Assembly (NCBI GenBank): GCA_964632945.1
Contig: CAZWCX010000011.1
Span: 24,299 to 88,298, forward strand
From: CAZWCX01 sp964632945
Lineage (GTDB): Bacteria; Planctomycetota; MHYJ01; WSZJ01; CAZWCX01
Direction of reading: 5' to 3'
Length of the DNA stretch: 64,000 nucleotides
Positions within the stretch are counted from its first letter, which is position 1, and every line of letters starts with the position of its first letter. The notes under the pieces were generated by a model. The model was not told where the DNA came from and did no database searches. It saw only the letters and a list, made by a program, of their open reading frames with translations. Positions 52,049 through 64,000 of this stretch are shown here, piece after piece. Made by a program: the position numbers and the translations under genes.

Positions 52049-55000
52049 ATGTCCACCTCCCTGGTCGAGCACGATCAACTCTTCGGGCGCATGCTGATCG
52101 ATCTCCGCTTGGCCACCCCCGATCAGATCGCGCAGGCCGTGGACCGGCAAAAGGCGATGCAGGCGGCCGGCGCCCATCGAAGACTCGGCGTCATCCTGGT
52201 CGAGTTGGGGGTGATCACGCCGGAGGAAGTGCGCCAGGTTCTGGAATTCCAGGGCAAGTCCCTCCTGTCGTGCCCTGCGTGTCACAAGACCTTCAACGTG
52301 CTCGGCGCGACCTCGAACTCGCCCGCGCATTGCCCCGAATGCAACGGGGCGCTGGCGCCGGTGCGGCTGGCCGAGGCGTTGGAGGCGGACTTGCGTGCGG
52401 CCGGGACGCAGGTACTCACTCCGCCGGCGCCGGCCGCCGACCGGAACGGAACGGGGGCTCCGGCAACGGGACCGCCGCCCTCCTCCCAGGAGAGGGGCCT
52501 CCCCGCGGAGGGATCGACGGGCGCCCGTCACACGCCCGCGGTGGGGACTGCGGCCGTCGCGCGCGGGGCAGGCGGTGCCGGCGCCCGCACCGCCCCGCTG
52601 CCGACCCCGGCCTCGACCCCGCCGTTCTCCGGCCGCCCGTTCGGGCGCTATCGATTGCTCGAGACGATCGGCAGCGGCGGGATGGGCGTCGTCTGGAAGG
52701 CGTGGGACACGCAACTGCGCCGGGTCGTGGCGCTCAAGCACATCAAGGAGAGCAAGTTCGAGCTCAAGGCCGACCGCCTGCGATTCCTCCGCGAGGCGCA
52801 CCTGTCGGCCAAACTCCGTCATCCCTCGATCGTGGCCGTCCACGACGTGGGCGAAGCGGAAGGTCGACCGTACATCACGATGGATTTCATTCGCGGCGTC
52901 ACGCTGTCCGCGGAGCTGTCCCGCTCCCGGAGAGAGCGATCCGAAGGCAAGCGCGGCGACGCGGCGACGCTGCGGGTCCGGGTCACGGTGCTGGCCGACG
53001 TTGCGGCGGCGGTTGCCTACGCCCACGAGAACGGCGTCATCCACCGGGACTTGAAACCCTCGAACATTCTGCTCGACGAGGCGGGGCGGGCGTATGTCAT
53101 GGACTTCGGCCTCGGCAAGGAGGTCACCGCCGCCCCCGAAGACGTCCTCGAGGATCCCGAGGCGCGGGAGTCGTTCATGCAGACGGCGAGCGGGGAAGTC
53201 CTGGGGACGCCGGCGTACATGAGCCCCGAGCAGGCGACCGGCGACACGACGCGGATCGGGCCGCGATCCGACGTCTGGGCGCTGGGGATCAGTCTGTACG
53301 AGATCCTTTCCGGGGAAACGCCCTTCGAGCGCGCGGGTCGGCGGCCCTGGGACATCCTGCGGGCCGTGGTCGAGCAGGAACCGTCGCCCCCCGCCGCCGC
53401 CGCGGCGCCGGGGGAACTCCTCGCGGTCTGCCTGAAGGCGATCGAGAAGGACCCGTTGCGCCGCTACGACTCGATGCAGGCGCTTGAAGCGGACTTGCGG
53501 CGCTGGCTCCGGGGGGAGCCCGTGCATGCGCGACCGGCGACGGTTCCATACCGGCTCTGGCGCATGGCGATCCGCAACAAGCCGATGGTGGCGGTGGGCG
53601 CCGCCATGCTCTTCGTCGTTTCGCTGGCCCTGTACTTCCAGCTCCGCGCCGCCGAGGAGGAGCGCCGCTCGCGGGAACTGGCCGCGGAGGTGTTGCGTCA
53701 ACTGCACGAGACGGCGCGGCTGTGCGTCGACGAGTCGCTCGCGGCGCGGCGCGCGGGACGGCTCGACGCCGGGGAGCGACTGACCGAGCGATTGCGGCAG
53801 GCGTACGAACGCGCGCAGTCGCGTCTGCCGGCGCCTTCTCCCGAGCCCCCGTTCCTGATGGGACGGATGCTCCGCGCCGGGCTCGACGACACGGGCGCCG
53901 CCGGTTTCCAGGCCCGGGCGCTGGCGATCGACCCCGAATTCGCCCCTGCGCTCTACGAGCGGGCGGTGCTCCTCGCGCGTCAGGTTCAAACCCGCGCGGC
54001 GGAGGCGCGGCGCGAGGCTCTCGCCCGGCTCGGCGCGGGCCTGGCCGAGGCCGGACGCCTGCAGGCCCCGGGTGGAACGGAGGTGCGGGAGCCGACGCAC
54101 GAAGAACTGGAGGCCGGCGACCCGGATCTGCTGCGCCTGCGCGCGGAGACGATGTCGGCGCTCGAGCGGCTGCGCGCCCTGCTGACCGACCGGGCGGAGT
54201 GGGCGACGCACGAGGAGCCGCTCCTGCAGGTCGGGCCGCCCCGGGTCGCGTGCGTGGAAGGCATGCTGGCCGCGTACGCCGGCGCATCGTGGGAGCAATG
54301 CTCGGAGAAGCTGTCCGAAGCCCTCCGCGACGAAAAGTTTCTCGAGGAGGCCTACGAGGCCTGGTCGTTCGCGGCGACCCGTCACGGGCGGTGGCAGGAA
54401 GCGGTCGAGGCGTGTCGCCGGGGTCTCGAAGTGGACGGCGGGTACGTGCCGTTGTGGCTGACGCGGGGGGCGGCAAATCTCGAATGGGCCGTCCGGCAGG
54501 CGGCTCACGGAGAGGAAGCGTCCGAGAACTTCGCCGCCGCCGTGGCCGATTTCGGCAAGGCGGCGGAGCTCCTGCCGCAAAGCGCGGAGGCCTGGGGAGG
54601 ACGCGGCTACGCGCGCATGAAATGGGGCGCCCATCGTCGCGCGCGCGGCGGCGACCCCACCGACCTGTTCGCCGAGGCGATTTCCGATTTCGGGCGGGCC
54701 CTTTCGGTTTCCCCGGGCGATGCGCGCCTCTGGTCCCGACGCGGCGGCGTGCACCTCAACTGGGGCCTGTGGCGTCGCCGCAAGGGCGAAGACCCCCGCA
54801 CCCATTACGAGGCCGCGCTCGAGGACTATGACCGCGCGATCCGTCTCGACGAGACTGAAGCGGAGGCCTGGAAGAACCGGGCGGTGGTGCGGATGAATCG
54901 CGCAACCTGGGCGATGGTCCAGGGCGGCGATCCCGCCGGTGAGTACGTCGCGGCGCTGGCGGACCTCGACCGCGCGCTGGGGCGCGACCCGACGAGCGCC

Positions 55001-56029
55001 GACGCCTGGAACCACCGGGGAACGGCGCGCATGAACCTCGGCACGTGGCGAATGGGGCGCGGAGAGGATCCCTCCCTCGATTTCGCAGCGGCCATCGAGG
55101 ACTTCGGCCGGGCCGCCGACTTGCGGCGGGACGACGCCCGGATTGCCCGGACCCGGGGCGCCACGCGGATGAACTGGGGCACCTGGCAGATGGATCATGG
55201 GGTCAACCCGGAGCCGCAATACGCGGCGGCCCTGGAGGACTTCGATCGCGCCCTTCAGGTGAATCCCCAGGACCCGGAGTCCTGGCGCCAGCGCGGAGTC
55301 GCGCAACGCAACCTGGCTTCGTGGCGGATGAACCGGGGACAGGATCCGACGCCGGTCCTGCAGGCCGCCATCGAGGACTTCGGCCGGGCGCTGGAGCGGG
55401 ACGCCGCGAACGCCCTCGCCTGGCGGGATCGCGGCATGGCGCACAAGTTCCTCGGACTGCACCGTCTGAAACACGGCGAAAGTGCGGCGGAGGCGTTCGA
55501 CCACGCAATCGAGGATTTCACCCGGTCCCTCCAACACAACCCCCGGCAACCGCAGGTGCAATCCTGGCTGGAGGAGTCGAAGGCGGCCCGAGAAGCGGCG
55601 AGATCGCGGCCGGGGCAGACGCGGTGGCGGATTCTCCTGGAGGCGGCCGACGCCGAGGCCCAGACCGGTCGCTGGGCGAAGGCGCGCACTCTCTATGCCG
55701 AAGCCCTGAATCCGGAGGTGCTGAACCCGCCCGGGGGCGACCCCGTGGACGCGCCGGGTGAGGCCGACCGTCCATGGCTGGCACAGGCGCATTACCGCTT
55801 CGCCCGCCTGTTGGCACAGGCCGCCATCGGTCGCGACGCCGCGGACGGTCCGCCGCAGGCGCCCGACGCGGCGCCCGCCGCGCAACGTCGAACCGAGGCC
55901 TTCACGCACCTGAATACGGCCATCGACTTGGGCTGGGACGACGCGACCCGCCTCGACCAGGAGCCGGATCTGGAACCGCTCCGTGAAGACGGGCGTTGGC
56001 CGCCCTTGCGCGGGAGGCTGCCCAGGTAG
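52049..56029 (+). CDS. Ser/Thr kinase with MshEN-like and zinc-ribbon head and expanded TPR tail
   Basis: 1326 residues. Residues ~5-75 resemble the N-terminal domain of type II secretion/MshE ATPases (FGRMLIDLRLATPDQIAQAVDRQK... LGVILVELGVITPEEVRQVLEFQ). A zinc ribbon follows (CPACHKTF..HCPECNG). After a Pro/Ala linker the kinase spans ~195-490: GSGGMGVVWKAWD, VALKHIK, HRDLKPSN, DFGLGKE, GTPAYMSPEQ. One membrane helix lies near base 53600 (AVGAAMLFVVSLALYF). The extracytoplasmic part contains TPRs, including six or so ~48-residue units in which a TPR is enlarged by a WGxWRxxRGEDP insert. The end resembles the end of the kinase at 12503. MshEN domains can bind c-di-GMP; whether this one does is unknown. 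Confidence 0.87.
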   Translation: MSTSLVEHDQLFGRMLIDLRLATPDQIAQAVDRQKAMQAAGAHRRLGVILVELGVITPEEVRQVLEFQGKSLLSCPACHKTFNVLGATSNSPAHCPECNGALAPVRLAEALEADLRAAGTQVLTPPAPAADRNGTGAPATGPPPSSQERGLPAEGSTGARHTPAVGTAAVARGAGGAGARTAPLPTPASTPPFSGRPFGRYRLLETIGSGGMGVVWKAWDTQLRRVVALKHIKESKFELKADRLRFLREAHLSAKLRHPSIVAVHDVGEAEGRPYITMDFIRGVTLSAELSRSRRERSEGKRGDAATLRVRVTVLADVAAAVAYAHENGVIHRDLKPSNILLDEAGRAYVMDFGLGKEVTAAPEDVLEDPEARESFMQTASGEVLGTPAYMSPEQATGDTTRIGPRSDVWALGISLYEILSGETPFERAGRRPWDILRAVVEQEPSPPAAAAAPGELLAVCLKAIEKDPLRRYDSMQALEADLRRWLRGEPVHARPATVPYRLWRMAIRNKPMVAVGAAMLFVVSLALYFQLRAAEEERRSRELAAEVLRQLHETARLCVDESLAARRAGRLDAGERLTERLRQAYERAQSRLPAPSPEPPFLMGRMLRAGLDDTGAAGFQARALAIDPEFAPALYERAVLLARQVQTRAAEARREALARLGAGLAEAGRLQAPGGTEVREPTHEELEAGDPDLLRLRAETMSALERLRALLTDRAEWATHEEPLLQVGPPRVACVEGMLAAYAGASWEQCSEKLSEALRDEKFLEEAYEAWSFAATRHGRWQEAVEACRRGLEVDGGYVPLWLTRGAANLEWAVRQAAHGEEASENFAAAVADFGKAAELLPQSAEAWGGRGYARMKWGAHRRARGGDPTDLFAEAISDFGRALSVSPGDARLWSRRGGVHLNWGLWRRRKGEDPRTHYEAALEDYDRAIRLDETEAEAWKNRAVVRMNRATWAMVQGGDPAGEYVAALADLDRALGRDPTSADAWNHRGTARMNLGTWRMGRGEDPSLDFAAAIEDFGRAADLRRDDARIARTRGATRMNWGTWQMDHGVNPEPQYAAALEDFDRALQVNPQDPESWRQRGVAQRNLASWRMNRGQDPTPVLQAAIEDFGRALERDAANALAWRDRGMAHKFLGLHRLKHGESAAEAFDHAIEDFTRSLQHNPRQPQVQSWLEESKAAREAARSRPGQTRWRILLEAADAEAQTGRWAKARTLYAEALNPEVLNPPGGDPVDAPGEADRPWLAQAHYRFARLLAQAAIGRDAADGPPQAPDAAPAAQRRTEAFTHLNTAIDLGWDDATRLDQEPDLEPLREDGRWPPLRGRLPR

Positions 56030-56132
56030 AACCGTCGGGCGATCTCCCGAGTGACCGGTCCAGGGCAGGGCGAGCGACCGACGCCATCCACCGGAAGTCC
56101 GCTCCCGCCCGTTCCGGGGGCGCGCAACGCCG

Positions 56133-58100
56133 CTACCGCCCCGCTCCCCTCCCCCAAAGCCAGGCCGAGGGGCTCTTCCTCTCCAGTTCCATGACGAGGC
56201 CGTCTTGCGACCCCGCATCCGCCGCCCCCGCGCGTGCCCGAATCGCAAGCGCCAAAGCGCCCGGCAGGTCGAACGCCTCCCCTCGCGCCGCCCGCTCCCC
56301 GAAGGTCCGGGCAAAGTCGGCCGGGATGCGCAGGGACCAGTTGTCGGGCGCGACCGTCCCGGGCCGGTTGTACGGCTCCCGGATCCCCAGCCAGTCCATG
56401 AAGGTCACGCTCACGTTTCGCGCCGGCCCCACGAACAGGTCAGCGAACATCGCCTGGGCCAACCGTCGCGGATCCTCGATCAGCGACCGGGCGAACCCCT
56501 CCCGCCGCGCGGCCATCGGCTCCAGCCTTCCCGCGAGGTACGCGGCCCGGTCGGGAATCGATCCTGCCGCCTGCCAGCGGGGCAGCATGCCCCAGATCGG
56601 CAACGTGTCGTGGGTCCCCACCATGACCCAGTCGGCCGGACCCGCCCGATCGGTGCGGTACACGTCGTCCGCCCGGCGCGGATCCGCCTTCTCGGTGACC
56701 CGAAACCGGCCGAGTCCGTGCCGTTCAACCACCCGCTGCAACGGCCGCGGCATCGTGCTCAGCACCTCGCAGGCCAGCGCGCCGATCGGGTGACCGTGGC
56801 GGCGCAGCGCCGCGGGAATGCGACCGAACAACGCGTCATATCGTTCGACCTGCTCGGGACGAAGGCCCTCGACCCAATCGTCCGCATGCCGATCCGCCCC
56901 CGGGCGCCGGCCGGCCTGAGCCGCCTCGATGCGGGCGAACCGCGCCAACTCCGGATGGTCCGGCAGGTCGGGAGACTCGAACAACCGCGCCCCTCCGCGC
57001 ACCGCCCCGTACGGATCCTCGGTGTCGGCACGATACACCCAGGGACATACCCAGCCGTGCGGGTGATCCACCCTCAAGCCGTCATGGTCCGCCAAGACCC
57101 GATCGAGCCGGGCATCGACGAATCGCAGGACCGGACCGGGACGCCGAGACCCCGCGCCATCGGACTCCTCGATCTGGTCGGGATCCAGCACGGGATAGTT
57201 CCACGGCTGTCCTTCCGGGTTGGTCCGGCTCGGAGGCGCGCCCAACCGATAGCCCCGCAGGAACAACGCCCGGCGGGCCCACATGTCGCGCAGCGACATC
57301 CCGATCTGCAGGTCCGCGAACAGCGTCAGGCCCAGGGCGGAGGCCCGACGCCGAAAATCCTCGTGCTGTTCCTGGGCAAGAAACTGGGCGAACTCGGCAA
57401 ACGCGACGAGCCCGGCATGGCGCTGCCGGACTTCGCTCCGCCTTGCCGCCGCGCCCGGTGGGTCCTCCGCCCCCCCCCCACCCAATCCCTGGTCCGGGTG
57501 CGGTCCGTCCCCCAGGCGCCATTGCCGCCAGTCGTCCGTGCCATGTTCGGCGGTGAACGCCTCGTACTCCACGTCCCGGGCGAGCCAACCGGCATGCTCG
57601 CGCCGAAACGTCTCCAAACGGGCCCGCAACCCCTCCAGCCCCCCGCCCCCTCCCCGAAGTAACCGCTCATGCGCCTCCTCGAGCAGGGCGATATGCAGGC
57701 GCGCATCCGCCGCCCTCGCGCACGCCCGATCGCCGCTCCGGACCCGCTCCTCCAGAGCCGCCTCCAGGCGAGATTTCGGCAGCACCCCGCCCCAGGGCTC
57801 CCCCTCCGAGAGGGGACTCAGGGCGATCGTCCGGATCTCGCGGGAAAACAGGGTGCTGTCATAGGGCGATCGATTCCCCGGCGAGGTCAGGCCCGACGGC
57901 CCCATCTGAATTCCTGTAAATCCAAGCTCTGAAATGAAATGGAGGAGATCTGCAGAGGCTTCCCCGGCGGGGGTGCCGGTACCGAAGTCCTCGGATGAAT
58001 ATGACGGAAATGCTGCACAGTGAATGACTAAAAGCAAATTGTCGATCCCGAGCCGACGACGAGCTGCGGCAATGGCGTCAGAGCGTGACGTGGGGCTCAT
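56133..58100 (-). CDS. malQ: 4-alpha-glucanotransferase (GH77, amylomaltase-like)
   Basis: 655 residues; ATG at 58100 with GGAG five bases upstream. The GH77 catalytic sites are visible: nucleophile Asp in DGLRVDHPHGW, acid/base Glu in ACEVLST, and transition-state Asp in GTHDTLPIWGM; SPYDS near the N-terminus is the usual substrate-binding segment. It is more divergent than classical MalQ, and the N-terminal region reads GFTGIQMGPSGLTSPGNRSPYDS. The enzyme transfers alpha-1,4-glucan segments between chains. It is divergent from glgE, which it should serve in glycogen and maltodextrin turnover. Confidence 0.85.
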   Translation of the reverse strand: MSPTSRSDAIAAARRRLGIDNLLLVIHCAAFPSYSSEDFGTGTPAGEASADLLHFISELGFTGIQMGPSGLTSPGNRSPYDSTLFSREIRTIALSPLSEGEPWGGVLPKSRLEAALEERVRSGDRACARAADARLHIALLEEAHERLLRGGGGGLEGLRARLETFRREHAGWLARDVEYEAFTAEHGTDDWRQWRLGDGPHPDQGLGGGGAEDPPGAAARRSEVRQRHAGLVAFAEFAQFLAQEQHEDFRRRASALGLTLFADLQIGMSLRDMWARRALFLRGYRLGAPPSRTNPEGQPWNYPVLDPDQIEESDGAGSRRPGPVLRFVDARLDRVLADHDGLRVDHPHGWVCPWVYRADTEDPYGAVRGGARLFESPDLPDHPELARFARIEAAQAGRRPGADRHADDWVEGLRPEQVERYDALFGRIPAALRRHGHPIGALACEVLSTMPRPLQRVVERHGLGRFRVTEKADPRRADDVYRTDRAGPADWVMVGTHDTLPIWGMLPRWQAAGSIPDRAAYLAGRLEPMAARREGFARSLIEDPRRLAQAMFADLFVGPARNVSVTFMDWLGIREPYNRPGTVAPDNWSLRIPADFARTFGERAARGEAFDLPGALALAIRARAGAADAGSQDGLVMELERKSPSAWLWGRGAGR

Positions 58101-58147
58101 TCCGGCTCCTGGGGAAAGTCGGTGGGGTATTGTCGAATGCTTGCACA

Positions 58148-58176
58148 ACCATATAAATTACATGAAGTTCCGTCAA
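58148..58176 (-). promoter_or_regulatory. Sigma-70-type promoter of the GH77 gene
   Basis: Minus-strand TTGACG and TATGGT with 17-bp spacing in an AT-rich spot, about 48 nt before the ATG. Confidence 0.65.
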
Positions 58177-58190
58177 GCGAGATTCCGGTC

Positions 58191-58219
58191 TGGACGCCCC
58201 GGCAGATCCGTGGTAGTCT
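58191..58219 (+). promoter_or_regulatory. Sigma-70-type promoter of the glgE-treS-glgB operon
   Basis: TGGACG and TAGTCT with 17-bp spacing, back to back with the GH77 promoter 15 bp away; glgE starts about 100 nt downstream. Confidence 0.5.
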
Positions 58220-58326
58220 ATGCGTTGGCCTCTCCCCCCCAAAAGCCCGCCTGGGGACGCGGTCCCCTTGTGCCCCGGCGGGGTGCGACCGTGGAGGGAT
58301 CCTGGTCTGGTTGAGGAGACTCCCTG

Positions 58327-60384
58327 ATGAAGTCGAAATCCCCGCGTACCCATTCGGAAGCCCCCCTGAAACCGGCCGGCCTCCCGGTGGAATCCGGGAC
58401 CCCGGGCTGCCCGTCCCGGGTGGTGATCGAACGGGTGACCCCGGAAATCGACGGGGGCCGTTTTCCGATCAAGCGGGTGGTCCAGGATTCCGTGCGGGTG
58501 CAGGCGGACATTTTCGCCGACGGGCACGAGGAGCTTGCCGCGGTCGTGCGCTGGAAACCGGTCGGAGGACGGGAATGGCTGGAGACCCCGATGAAGGCGG
58601 TCGGCAATGACCGCTGGCAGGGCACGTTCCAGGTCTCCGAACACGGCCGCTACATCTACACGGTCGCGGCGTGGATCGACCGTTTCGCGACCTGGCGAAG
58701 GGATCTGCGCAAGCGCCTGGAGGCGGAGCAGGATGTCTCCGCGGAATTGTTGGTCGGGTCGGCGCTGGTCGCCGCCGCCGCGTCGCGGGCCGAGGGCGGA
58801 GCCTCGGACACGCTGAAGAAGTGGGCTGCCGAATTGGGCGGCCGCGGATCGGCCGGCGCGCGCGTGGCGATCGCCGTCGGCGAGGAATTGGCGGACTGGA
58901 TGACGAGGGTCCCGGACCGATCGCGCGAAGCCAGGTACGAGCGCGAACTCGGGATCTGGGTGGATCGTCCCCGCGCGCGCACGGGGGCCTGGTACGAGCT
59001 GTTTCCGCGTTCCTGGTCGACGACCCCCGGGAAGCACGGAACCCTGAAGGACGTGGCCTCCCGGTTGGCCTACGTCGCCTCCATGGGATTCGACGTGGTC
59101 TACCTGCCGCCGATCCATCCGATCGGTGCGACGCACCGGAAGGGAAAGAACAATTCGACCCGGGCGAACCCGGGCGAACCCGGAAGTCCCTGGGCGATCG
59201 GCGCAGCCGAAGGCGGACACCGGGAGGTGCATCCGGCGTTGGGAACGCTCGCCGACGTCCGCGACCTGGCCGTCCGGGCGCGCGAGATGGGGCTCGAGAT
59301 CGCGCTCGATCTGGCGTACCAGTGCTCGCCGGACCATCCCTATGTGAAGAAACACCCCGCGTGGTTCCGCCACATGCCGGACGGGACGATCCGGTATGCG
59401 GAGAATCCGCCCAAGAAGTACCAGGACATCTACCCGATCGATTTCGAGTCGGAGGACTGGGAGGGTCTCTGGACCGAGTTGATCGACGTCGTGCGGCACT
59501 GGGTCAAGCAGGGGATCCGGATCTTCCGCGTGGACAATCCGCACACGAAGCCGTTCCCGTTCTGGGAGCGGCTGATCACCACCATCCAGGCCGAGGATCC
59601 GGACGTCCTCTTCCTGGCCGAAGCGTTCACGCGACCGAAGGTGATGATGAGGCTGGCGAAATTGGGTTTCAGCCAGTCGTACACCTATTTCGCGTGGCGC
59701 AACACCAAGGCCGAGATCACGCGCTACATGCAGGACCTGACGCAGACGGAGATGCAGGAGTATTTCCGCCCCAACTTCTGGCCGAACACCCCCGACATCC
59801 TGACCGAATACCTGGAGTCCGGGGGGCGTCCCGCCTTCGCGACCCGGCTGGTGCTCGCCGCCACGCTGGCCGCGAGCTACGGGATCTACGGTCCCGCCTT
59901 CGAGTTGGTCGAACACGAGCGCCTGACACCCGACAAGGAGGAGTATCTCGACTCCGAAAAGTACGAGATCAAGTCCTGGGACCTCGACCGGCCGGACAGC
60001 CTCAAGGACCTGATTGCGCGCGTGAACCGGATCCGGAAGGAGAACCCGTGTCTGCACCGCAACGAGAACCTCCGGTTCCACGAGGTGGACAATCCGCAGC
60101 TGATCTGCTTCAGCAAGCGCACCGACGACGGATCCAACACGGTACTCGTCGTGGTGAATCTCGATCCCCATCACGCCCAGTCGGGGTGGGTCGAACTGGA
60201 TCTGGAGGATCTGGGGGTGGATCCCGAACGGCCGTTCCAGGTGCATGACCTGCTGGGCGGCGCCCGGTTCCTGTGGCAGGGACCGAAGAACTTCGTCCGG
60301 CTGGAGCCGCAGGCCATTCCCGCGCACGTGTTCAGCCTGCGACGGCGAATCCGGTCCGAGCGCGACTTCGAGTATTACCTGTGA
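58327..60384 (+). CDS. glgE: GlgE, alpha-1,4-glucan:maltose-1-phosphate maltosyltransferase
   Basis: 685 residues, matching the GlgE family (GH13_3). It extends alpha-1,4-glucan using maltose-1-phosphate. Order: N-terminal beta domains (RVVIERVTPEIDGGRFPIKRVV), an inserted helical bundle, then the (beta/alpha)8 barrel with LPPIHPIGATHRKGKNN, nucleophile Asp in FRVDNPHTKPFPFW, acid/base Glu in FLAEAFTRP, and the family-typical YEIKSWDLDRP. The next gene (TreS-maltokinase) makes its substrate and follows by 65 bp, consistent with one operon. Its promoter is divergent from malQ. Confidence 0.95.
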   Translation: MKSKSPRTHSEAPLKPAGLPVESGTPGCPSRVVIERVTPEIDGGRFPIKRVVQDSVRVQADIFADGHEELAAVVRWKPVGGREWLETPMKAVGNDRWQGTFQVSEHGRYIYTVAAWIDRFATWRRDLRKRLEAEQDVSAELLVGSALVAAAASRAEGGASDTLKKWAAELGGRGSAGARVAIAVGEELADWMTRVPDRSREARYERELGIWVDRPRARTGAWYELFPRSWSTTPGKHGTLKDVASRLAYVASMGFDVVYLPPIHPIGATHRKGKNNSTRANPGEPGSPWAIGAAEGGHREVHPALGTLADVRDLAVRAREMGLEIALDLAYQCSPDHPYVKKHPAWFRHMPDGTIRYAENPPKKYQDIYPIDFESEDWEGLWTELIDVVRHWVKQGIRIFRVDNPHTKPFPFWERLITTIQAEDPDVLFLAEAFTRPKVMMRLAKLGFSQSYTYFAWRNTKAEITRYMQDLTQTEMQEYFRPNFWPNTPDILTEYLESGGRPAFATRLVLAATLAASYGIYGPAFELVEHERLTPDKEEYLDSEKYEIKSWDLDRPDSLKDLIARVNRIRKENPCLHRNENLRFHEVDNPQLICFSKRTDDGSNTVLVVVNLDPHHAQSGWVELDLEDLGVDPERPFQVHDLLGGARFLWQGPKNFVRLEPQAIPAHVFSLRRRIRSERDFEYYL

Positions 60385-60449
60385 CGCAGGGTGGTCCGCC
60401 GCCGCGGCGAGACGCCGCGCGGCGGACTCCCGGAGAGGAGAGTGGTCCC

Positions 60450-63788
<3,339 letters not shown>

Positions 63789-63841
63789 ACCCGGCGCGCG
63801 AACCTGCCGCGCGCCCCGCGGTCCGAATCCGGAGGTGATCC

Positions 63842-64000
63842 GTGAACCAGAAGACCGGGCTCGCCCGACCTCCCTTGAAGTCGCGCGACCAATACCGCCT
63901 CACCGACCACGACCTCTACCTGTTCAACGAGGGCACCCACTACCGCATGTACGAAAAGATGGGCGCGCATCCCTGCACCGAGGGCGGCCAGGAAGGCGTC
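63842..64000 (+). CDS. glgB: 1,4-alpha-glucan branching enzyme, N-terminal start (continues outside window)
   Basis: 53 codons before the window ends. A GTG start is fixed by a full GGAGGTGATC ribosome site (63831-63840) five bases upstream. The segment YLFNEGTHYRMYEKMGAHP is the signature of the beta-sandwich domain at the start of bacterial GlgB. GlgB adds alpha-1,6 branches to the linear glucan made by GlgE and completes the operon. Confidence 0.85.
   Translation, partial: MNQKTGLARPPLKSRDQYRLTDHDLYLFNEGTHYRMYEKMGAHPCTEGGQEGV

Overview
The window is a stretch of very GC-rich bacterial DNA (roughly 70% G+C by eye). It carries 32 credible genes or gene parts and no tRNA, rRNA, insertion sequence or CRISPR array. 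Large Ser/Thr kinases fused to TPR arrays, TPR-rich signalling proteins, several multi-pass membrane proteins of unknown family and a myxobacterial-style Pfa lipid synthase suggest a Planctomycetota-like bacterium or another deep, signalling-rich lineage. This placement is inference, because no marker gene here settles it.

Layout. 1-2.5 kb: C-terminal KR-DH part of a PfaA/Pfa2-type polyketide synthase that enters from the left, coupled to a membrane-dipeptidase-like gene. 3.5-12.2 kb: a secreted CxxC-repeat protein, two unknown membrane proteins, ispG, a UvrD/Rep helicase and a lone DctP-like binding protein. 12.5-25 kb: a Ser/Thr kinase with TPRs, an M48 protease, a GAF/PAS histidine kinase, a transaminase and omega-amidase pair, and a TPR-receiver-PilZ protein. 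25.1-38.7 kb: a long same-strand locus encoding a PfaC/Pfa3-type synthase (KS-CLF-AT-DH-DH, broken by a frameshift in a poly-G linker), OleA, OleB, an unknown protein, OleC, OleD and a phosphopantetheinyl transferase. 38.8-43.4 kb: recQ, an unknown gene, a TPR gene and a hemerythrin-like gene, all on the minus strand. 43.8-56 kb: a signalling block with a sigma-54 activator, a degenerate histidine kinase plus receiver-TPR partner, an XRE regulator with its palindromic operator, a pure TPR protein and a second Ser/Thr kinase. 56-64 kb: alpha-glucan and trehalose metabolism (GH77 glucanotransferase, GlgE, TreS-maltokinase fusion, start of GlgB).

How they work together. The strongest biological theme is the pfaC-ole locus. 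A Pfa synthase makes a polyunsaturated acyl chain. OleA condenses two acyl chains head to head, OleD reduces the product, OleC closes a beta-lactone and OleB decarboxylates it to a long-chain olefin. The transferase can arm the ACPs of the synthase. Physical linkage of these genes predicts a dedicated polyunsaturated hydrocarbon pathway. At the right edge TreS, maltokinase, GlgE and GlgB form the trehalose-to-alpha-glucan route.

Many genes are preceded by a readable sigma-70-type promoter with consensus TTGACN, 17 bp, TANNNT. These were used to place transcripts and reject false start codons. Many operon joints are 4-bp ATGA or GTGA overlaps.
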